Source of the DNA: Ziziphus jujuba
Taxonomy: Eukaryota; Streptophyta; Magnoliopsida; Rosales; Rhamnaceae
Length of the DNA: 64,000 nt
Reading direction: 5' to 3'
NCBI RefSeq assembly: GCF_031755915.1
Contig: NC_083388.1
Coordinates: 2,487,501 to 2,551,500 of the forward strand
Shown here: piece after piece, positions 57,796 to 64,000 of the stretch
Layout of the letters: every line of letters begins with the position of its first letter
Position numbering within the stretch: the first letter of the stretch is position 1
Made by a program: the position numbers and the translations under genes
Notes under the pieces: model-generated
What the model saw: the letters and a program-made list of their open reading frames with translations, nothing else
The model's database searches: none
What the model was told of the DNA's origin: nothing

Positions 57796-58469
57796 TCTCC
57801 TCCATCTTTACAACTCTGTCTACCATCCTAATTGCCAACTGTGTTCAAAAGCAAAGCTATTCTGCAACCACCTCGATTGAAGCAGAAATATTAAAATGCT
57901 AAATAATTAAAAACTTCTAATGAACTAGTACATGACTGCAATCTTATTGCATAATCTACCATAAAGTACAAACTCTAAAAGTCATACAAATTTGCTACGA
58001 GCCCACAATGATCCTTATGTATGAAAGCTTTGAACATTACTGTCACCAATGCTGAGAAACCATCAAATAAGCCACAATTGTTCCTGAAGATCCAAATTCT
58101 AATTGCCTAAATCGAAAACGCCAACAAAGATGACTATGTTAACAACCCGTTGTACGTCATAAAGACAACAAAAAGAGCCCCCAGCTTAATTACCCGAAAC
58201 TATTACAAGTATAATCAAATCAAATTGAGCAAGCTGGTTAAATCCTTAGGACGATAAGAATGAATTTCTAAACTTGATAGTATATAAAATTTAAATGATA
58301 TATTCTTCTGCATAATTTTACGTTTTAAAAAATGAGAGAAAGAAGAACAGAGCCCAACACATAACTGATACACAAAACTTGGAAAACTTTGTGGACAAAA
58401 ATTCTTCATTCCACCGAAACTAATACCGAAACAGAGACCAAAAAAAAAAAAAAAAAAAAAAATGTTAAA
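57796..58469. other. Intergenic, no gene recognised
   Basis: Mixed-composition sequence with no family resemblance on either strand. A poly-A run lies at 58441-58461, at the 3' side of the pKIWI502-like pseudogene if that is read on the minus strand. Confidence 0.4.
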
Positions 58470-58917
58470 ACCACAAGAAAGCGGACCTAATTCCAGATCC
58501 AGTAGCAAATATCAAAACCATAGGTTAATCCTCGGAGAGATCGATACAGTCCACAATAAACCCTTTCCCATCACTTGGCTCACCTCCACAACTTTCCCTC
58601 TCTTTGAGTGAGAGGCAACTAGGCAGTCGACCAGCCATGCTCTTCACCAAGAACTCGAACAAGCCTTCAGACGCCGCCAAAGATGGTGGAGACGCAATGG
58701 CCATAAACGACGGCTTCTTCGAATCCGGGACGCGAAGCTGGAGGTAATGGTCGGCGGGTCTGTGGGACACAGCGAGGTCTGGCAAATCGGAGAGGTTGAC
58801 CGTGACGTGGAAAACGGACTCGGCTACAAGTTCGACCAGAGTGCCGCGCTTAAGTCCAAACTGTGGTGTCCTGGCTAACGACGGCGGCGGCGGCGATGGA
58901 GCTATGCATGGGAGATG
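58470..58917 (-). pseudogene. pKIWI502-like FAD/NAD(P)-binding oxidoreductase pseudogene
   Basis: From ATG at 58898 the minus strand reads a short alanine-rich start and VVSQDTTVWT, then shifts frame and continues FHVTVNLSDLPDLAVSHRPA, YLQLRV, KPSFMAIASPPSLA, FEFLVKSMAG and GKGFIVDCI. A stop follows at 58525-58527, after which VLIFATGSGI is still readable. These words, in order, match fruit protein pKIWI502, a plastid-type ferredoxin-reductase-like flavoprotein of plants. ATGSGI is its NAD(P)-binding glycine motif. The remainder of the protein is absent, and a T-run (poly-A on the plus strand) follows. Frameshift, nonsense codon and truncation make it a pseudogene; no intron is seen in the retained part. 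Confidence 0.75.
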
Positions 58918-58924
58918 GGAGGGG

Positions 58925-59045
58925 GGTTTATGGGTGTAAAAAGACCTTTATGCCCTTATCTTGAAGACATGTGCAAAACACATGCTAATTCTGTTAATAT
59001 TGTAACAGAAAATTGAAAAGGGGTTAGTGGTGCAAAACTTTGATG
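58925..59045 (+). repeat. Dispersed repeat, inverted partner of 57655-57795
   Basis: Shares GGGTGTAAAAAGACC, CATGTGCAAAACACATGC and TAATTCTGTTAA with the other copy. It directly abuts the 5' end of the pKIWI502-like pseudogene. Confidence 0.6.
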
Positions 59046-59229
59046 CGATAATTGCTAAGATAAAAATCATTTAGGGTGACAACAGTATAAATATCTTTTG
59101 AGAATTTTTACTTGGAATATTAAAATAACTTAATATTTTCATTATTTTAATTTTCTAAATAACTCTTTTAATTTTTTTTAATTTTAAATTATTTAAAAAT
59201 ATATAATTGATTTTTCATTTTCCTTCGCT

Positions 59230-59720
59230 TTCCCTGTAACCAAAGCCAATGTTGCACGGTGAAACTTTTCTCTCGGACAACCACAAGGCCATGTTCTTCC
59301 CCACAGCTTTGATTGCCTATACCCATGCGCTTATCGGTAAAGATTTGCCATTCAGTGCAAATATAAGTGATCCAACCTCTGTCCATTTAATTCTATCCTC
59401 ACTCATCGATTCTAGCTCCAAGGTGAGCGGATCCTTCTCGTCCATAGATATGAATGATGCTGTTGCAGCTAAGATAGCCCCTTGCTTTGCAACTTCTTTC
59501 TTCGCGTTTTTCCTGCTGATGGGTTTGGATTCCTCATTTTATGGAAGCGCTTGGTCAAGCTCAGATGCTAAAAAAGGAGCTTCAGACACTGAAGATATTG
59601 CTCTTAAGAATTTTTGTAGAGAGGGCATTCTTGGCGAACGCACACATGGAACGTCACTCAAACCAACCCATATTGATGGTTCATCGTTGCTTGCATCTCT
59701 GGCAGACTCACTCTAGAAAA
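59230..59720 (-). pseudogene. Unidentified coding relic with in-frame stops
   Basis: The minus strand reads SIWVGLSDVPCVRSP, SLQKFLRAISSVSEAPFLAS, KKEVAKQGAILAATASF, KDPLTLELESMSEDRIKWT and VGSLIFALNGKSLP in one frame, broken by two stops (near 59538 and 59328). Amino-acid usage and the absence of low complexity argue for a former protein. I do not recognise the family. The plus strand is open for 155 codons across the same bases, but its product is serine-rich and has no known motif, so I take it for the antisense shadow. A few bases beyond 59720 the sequence turns A+T-rich. Confidence 0.5.
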
Positions 59721-60780
59721 CAGAGAAGTCTAATCTTAATTTAAAATAAAAAGGAAAAAGATAAGGATGATTTGGTAAAATTATTTTTTATGAGAGTGTC
59801 TAAAGTTAATTTTGAATAAACGAATCTTTTTTTTTTTTTTTGCTTCCCACTATCTTTAGCACTTAGTTTATCTCCTACTTTCTCTCTACTCCTGTTCTCA
59901 CACATTTCTCTACTACATCTCTTTTTAAAGGTTCGCTATAGTACTTCATTTGGTACTATTTTCATGGGTAAAAACAAAATAGTTCGTTCCATAAGCTAAT
60001 TAGACATTCTGAAATTTCGTTCATATGTTCACTCTACCAATTAGTATTTTTTACATATATTTGTTTTAAATTTTGTATCCAATAAATTAAATTCTAAAAT
60101 TTATTTAAGTATTTTGACAAAAAAAAAATAATAATAATTTTCTCTCTTTTGGTATTTAAAATTTTTTTTTTGTTCTTTTTAACTTTATAATTAATTGGTT
60201 AATTGATATATCTAAGGATATTAGCTAACCCTAATAAATAAATATTGTTTTTACACAAGTACTATAACTGATCAAAATGCAATGATCGAACATCCAATAC
60301 CCATTTAAAACTATTTTGTCATAAAATTTATACTTCCATTAAGCTTAGAACATATATTAGTAGTTAGAGAATTGCCTCCATAATCTGTGCTTAAACTTGA
60401 GGTAGTCATTGCTCCATAATTGCCACTTCACTTCCCTGCAAATCAATCTCGAATATGCACGCGAGCTCAAGCACAATAGCATTCTGTTTTGTGTCTACTC
60501 CCTACTCGAATTCCACATACCATACACGGCCTCACCCACAACAACACCCACACATCTTACACAGAGCTACAATTGACACCTCACACCAAAAATGGATCAA
60601 AAGCAAAAATGGACTGTAATAAACAATATTAGTATAGATTTGAAAAATAGGTTAAGGATCTGTTATCAAATAAACCTTATATCAGTGAGTGTTGCTATTT
60701 ACACGCTTCAAATTTCTAATCTCACTGCATTCTTTTCGTAAAATTTGTAAAATGTCCTTTATAATTTTTTAACTTCTCTG
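59721..60780. other. Intergenic, no gene recognised
   Basis: A+T-rich with poly-T and poly-A runs (59827-59841, 60119-60128). No coding or RNA gene is recognised. Confidence 0.45.
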
Positions 60781-60922
60781 GAGCTCTCTTTACTATAAAT
60801 GGCAGCTGCTATGTACCTCTCTCTCTCTCTCTCTCTCTCCCTCTTCTATTCTCCTATCAATCTTTTTTTTGTTGCTTTCATCATGCTTTACCCTAAACTT
60901 CCAGTCCTCCCCGGCGCCCCCT

Positions 60923-60953
<31 letters not shown>

Positions 60954-60990
60954 TTGCTTGGATGGAAATTTGTTCATTGAGTAGGAACTT
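60781..60990 (+). repeat. TATA-like box, (CT)n and long poly-C tract
   Basis: TATAAATGG at 60794 is followed by (CT)n at 60819-60840 and a poly-C run of about 30 bases (60919-60950). The layout resembles a plant core promoter with pyrimidine-rich leader, but the only open frame (61 codons) is low complexity. The C run could also mark an unreliable assembly. Confidence 0.4.
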
Positions 60991-61322
60991 TTTAATTTTG
61001 ATTTGTTTCTAAGATGGGAATGTTTTGGTATTTGGATAGTTTCTTGCAGTTTAAAAATTTTCAATGTGGTTTAAATTGTTCAATATAAATGAAAGAAGCC
61101 TTTTGGTTGTAATCTTATTTTTATCCGGCTGTAGATTTTAATAAGAATTTCTCTTCTACTAAGGATGAAGAAGATGGCAGTCAACATAAAACCTAAAAAT
61201 CAAATTGAAAAGAAAAAATCAATGGTTTTTAGGTAATTTAAATAAATTTGCAATGCTATTGGATATTCACAATGTGTAAATAGCTACACCTCATATCACT
61301 TGTGTAATGGGCCCACAACCAA
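60991..61322. other. Intergenic, no gene recognised
   Basis: No coding sequence or repeat border is seen before the DNA transposon. Confidence 0.4.
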
Positions 61323-62540
61323 GGTTTTAAATATTTTAAATTTCCGCTTGAAATTTTGATTTTTTTTAAGAAGTGGTAAAGAAATTTAGGTTGTAAATAA
61401 ATTTATAATATCCATTAAAAATTTTAAAATTTTATCAAAGTTTTTGTGCAAATTTCTATTAAAATATCTATATTAAATTTTTAAAAATTTAGTTAAAAGA
61501 TCATAATATTTATCAAAATTTTAAAAATTTTCGTGTAAATATCAAAATTTGCCATGAAAATTTAGAAAATATATGTGAAAATTTTTAAATTTTTTTAATA
61601 AAAAAGCATAAATATTATTGATATTTAATAAATTATTTTAACAAATTATTTTTATTGATAGTTTTTTTTTAACCTTTTAATTATTTTTTAAATATTTATT
61701 GATATAAATAAAACAAAATGAATTAAATTGAATAATCTTAATATATTCTATTTATTTATAAATACATATATATATATATACTTATTATACATTTGACATA
61801 AAATGGATTCAATAAAATTCCATAATTACAAGTTAATAATTGATTATATAAGAATGGAAAATAATAACATGAAAATACAACATTATGTAGAATTGGTATT
61901 GATAATAATTAAATTAATAACATTAATCAAATAAAAATAAAAAGACAATAGAGTATATTATACTAAACATCAAGGATAACTACACATTTAATACAAAGTT
62001 TTTATAGTTGATATATTAATAATTGCATGAAAAATTATCAAGAAGATACATCTTATAATAATTATTTTTTACATTTCGCATTTTAAATGCAAACGAGAAA
62101 GAGACCAATTTGTTTTTCATAAGAATTTTATATGAGTATTAAGATGATATTTATGAAATATAATGTAATCGTAATAATTATTTTCATCTTAATTAATAAA
62201 TATTTTTTATTAGATATATATATATATATATATATACTTTTTTTTGCATATTTTTATTAATTATAATTTATTTATAATCATTACCGCTTAGTATAAATTA
62301 AACAGATTAAGATTAAGAGAAATATAATATTCATTCAATATTTTTACAATTTGTATAATCAATTTGATAATTGATTGTTTAAATAAATTAATTTTAAAGC
62401 TTAACAAAAAAATTTATTTTTTAAGATAAATTTTCATAAATTTTTATTATTTTTTTATAAATTTGTAATGATATCAAATACTTTTTGATATTTATATGAA
62501 AGATTTTATATTTTAAATCTTTAATATTTCTGTTAATACC
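61323..62540. mobile_element. Non-autonomous DNA transposon, second copy
   Basis: Begins GGTTTTAAATATTTTAAA and ends TTAATACC; 1218 bp. It shares with 42418-43572 a string of conserved phrases in the same order: AAATTATCAAG, ATATAATGTAAT, TAATAATTAT, ATTAATAAAT and the end TTTAAGTCTTTGATAT-like stretch. Flanks CAA and TAA leave the target duplication imperfect. No transposase is encoded. Confidence 0.5.
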
Positions 62541-62914
62541 TAAATCTTCAATTTTCCCTGCAACTGAAAAAGCAGAGAAAAGGATCTAAATATTTTAATT
62601 ATTGAAAATGAAGTTCAATAAGTGGTCGTTCCAATATAATACAATATAATATAATAGTAATTAAAGTATATTAATAAAATGATTATACTAAATTCAACAA
62701 TAAATAGATAGAAAAAATAAAAACAACATATTACCAAAAAATAATATTAAAATTCGATTCTTTTTTAATATTATCAATTTGGTGCATAATTTTAAATTTA
62801 ATATAAATAATCAATGAACCACGACAAAGGTCTTGACTGATATAATATTTGTCATTTTCTAAAGAAGCATTTCATGTATAATAAATATCTGTTTGGGAGA
62901 TTCTAAATTATATC
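62541..62914. other. Intergenic, no gene recognised
   Basis: A+T-rich spacer between the DNA transposon and the last LTR. Confidence 0.4.
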
Positions 62915-64000
62915 TGTAACACCCCGTCCCAAAGTACAATGGAAATTTTCCAACTTTGACCGAGGTTGTCCGTTGACCGTTGACTTTGATCGTTGACCAT
63001 TGACCGAAGATTCTAGGTTGACTGAGGTATCGTTACAAAGTACACGTTGGCACGAGTTCGTAGACTAGTAGCACATTGAAAACGGAGCTACGGTTTGAAA
63101 GTTACGAGCAAAGCAAGTTGAGGTCCAAACTGTCCAAGGGTGCCAGAGTTGACTTTTTATTCATGCAAAGTTGAGCTTTGACTCATGCATGGTTGTGAAG
63201 TACTCGTTGATACGAGTCTGTATACTAGCGGCACGTCCGAATTGGACATCTAGTTAAAAAGTTATGGACGTGTGAAGTTTTTCGAATACCGTAATATTTT
63301 ATTATATCTGGCTTAAGTGCACAGTGATGCCACATGTCGACGTCTGAGAGGTCCACGTGGGTGAATAGTATCGCCCACGGTGGCTTTTATTTTGGCAAAA
63401 CGGCGGGGGAGGAGAGAGAAGGAGAGAGAGGAGAGAGAGAGCTAGAGAGAGAAACGACCGGCCACCACCGGTTGGCTACCGTCCGGCCACCGGAGGGCCA
63501 CACGCGCCACCCCACTACCTCTGCCTCCCCAATTCTGACCGACCACCCAAATCTCACGGCCAACCGGCCTGTAACGCTCCGGGATCGAAGTGTTTTCCGG
63601 CGACGGCGATTTTTCCCCTCCACCACTAGCCACCGCCGATTCGCCCAGTTTTCGGCCACCCCAAGCCACACGCGCCTGACCAGTCTCTCACCCGTGGGAA
63701 TTCCGGCCTACCCACCAAATTTCACGGCCACCGGACCTCCGACGCGCCAGGATCGGAGTATTTTTCGGCGAGGGGCCGAAAATCTTCAAACCCAGATCTC
63801 TTCGCCGTCCGGCCTTCGTTTGCCTCACCGCCGGTCCCGTTGGAACCCTCTCCCTTGGATCTACAAAACCTCCAAAAATCTCAGCCATCGGCCACCGGAG
63901 CGCCGCCGCCGGTGACGGTTGCCGGTGACCACGGTGGCTCGCTGGAATATCCAGTTCCGGCAAGTACCCAGTTGCACCGCCGGTCCCTCCCCACTAATTC
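62915..64000 (+). mobile_element. Long-LTR family copy, cut by the window end
   Basis: Starts TGTAACACCCCGTCCC and continues collinear with the other LTRs: TTGAC-rich U3 (62955-63030), internal direct repeat (63050-63110 and 63205-63265), AGTGATGCCACATGTCG in place of the G-box, GA-rich tract (63405-63450) and GC-rich block to the end. Open frames of up to 193 codons in the GC-rich block are not conserved between LTR copies. Whether it is a solo LTR or a complete element cannot be decided. Confidence 0.85.

Noticed and set aside
59249..59716. 155-codon plus-strand protein
   Set aside because: Serine-rich without recognisable domain, while the opposite strand gives better protein-like sequence; treated as antisense shadow.
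1..64000. CRISPR arrays, bacterial operons, organellar insertions, rRNA or intact tRNA genes
   Set aside because: No regularly spaced direct repeats with unique spacers, and no rRNA, chloroplast or mitochondrial gene sequence or cloverleaf was recognised by eye; tRNA-like matches are only primer binding sites.

Overview
This is nuclear DNA from a flowering plant, most likely a eudicot. The evidence is spliced F-box/LRR/FBD genes with plant-type GT-AG introns, phytocystatin, R2R3-MYB and pKIWI502-type gene relics, Ty3/gypsy-type LTR elements primed from initiator tRNA-Met, a TRIM-type miniature LTR element, a plant U6 snRNA copy, and a strongly A+T-rich background full of (TA)n microsatellites. 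A rosid such as a jujube-like Rhamnaceae is only a guess. Nothing suggests organellar or bacterial DNA.

Genes. The window is a decaying cluster of F-box/FBD/LRR paralogs. One copy is intact by eye: three coding exons on the minus strand at 39218-40763, 435 aa, plus a 5'UTR intron. Its duplicate at 4166-7265 (minus) carries two in-frame nonsense codons and has lost its start region. A third copy on the plus strand (18671-31963) is split by a 9.55 kb retrotransposon in exon 2, a solo LTR in the next intron and another solo LTR just after its stop. Smaller remnants lie at 1590-2035, 44243-44495 and 54283-54440. The duplicated blocks (about 2030-7960 and 37545-41540, plus a third upstream-region copy at 42170-44020) also carry a conserved unidentified coding-like relic. 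Other gene pieces are two tandem relics of a MYB first exon (8529, 9206), a cystatin fragment (54675-54909), a pKIWI502-like oxidoreductase pseudogene (58470-58917, minus) and an unidentified coding relic (59230-59720, minus).

Mobile DNA. One LTR family with unusually long LTRs (about 2.7-3.4 kb) dominates: a truncated minus-strand copy (12870-17492), a complete element with TSD CATTA (18699-28248), solo LTRs at 28475-31432 (TSD AATAT), 31975-35416 (TSD TTTTT) and 47231-53135 (TSD ATAAT), the last interrupted by 49955-52701 (TSD CCATT), and a partial LTR from 62915 to the window end. The internal region holds only decayed protease/RT and integrase sequence, and the decay is shared between copies, so the family probably moved in trans. 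The LTR U3 has clustered W-boxes, G-box/ABRE motifs and a CCAAT box. Downstream are a GA-rich leader, a GC-rich block, recurring splice-like sites and a GC-rich island that looks better preserved than its AT-rich surroundings.

A second family is a TRIM-like element with 170-300 bp LTRs. One multimeric copy (4777-6323, TSD TAAAT) sits in an intron of the dead F-box copy, and the intact paralog preserves the empty site. A chimeric copy (11444-12462, TSD ACACA) contains an inverted LTR tail and an antisense U6 snRNA pseudogene. The start of this LTR family carries a U-snRNA-type promoter (USE plus TATA at 22-30 nt), which is the most intriguing signal in the window. A pair of related 1.15-1.2 kb DNA transposons (42418-43572 and 61323-62540), MITE-like foldbacks and an inverted pair of AT-rich repeats complete the picture.

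All alignments were done by eye; percentages were not computed.
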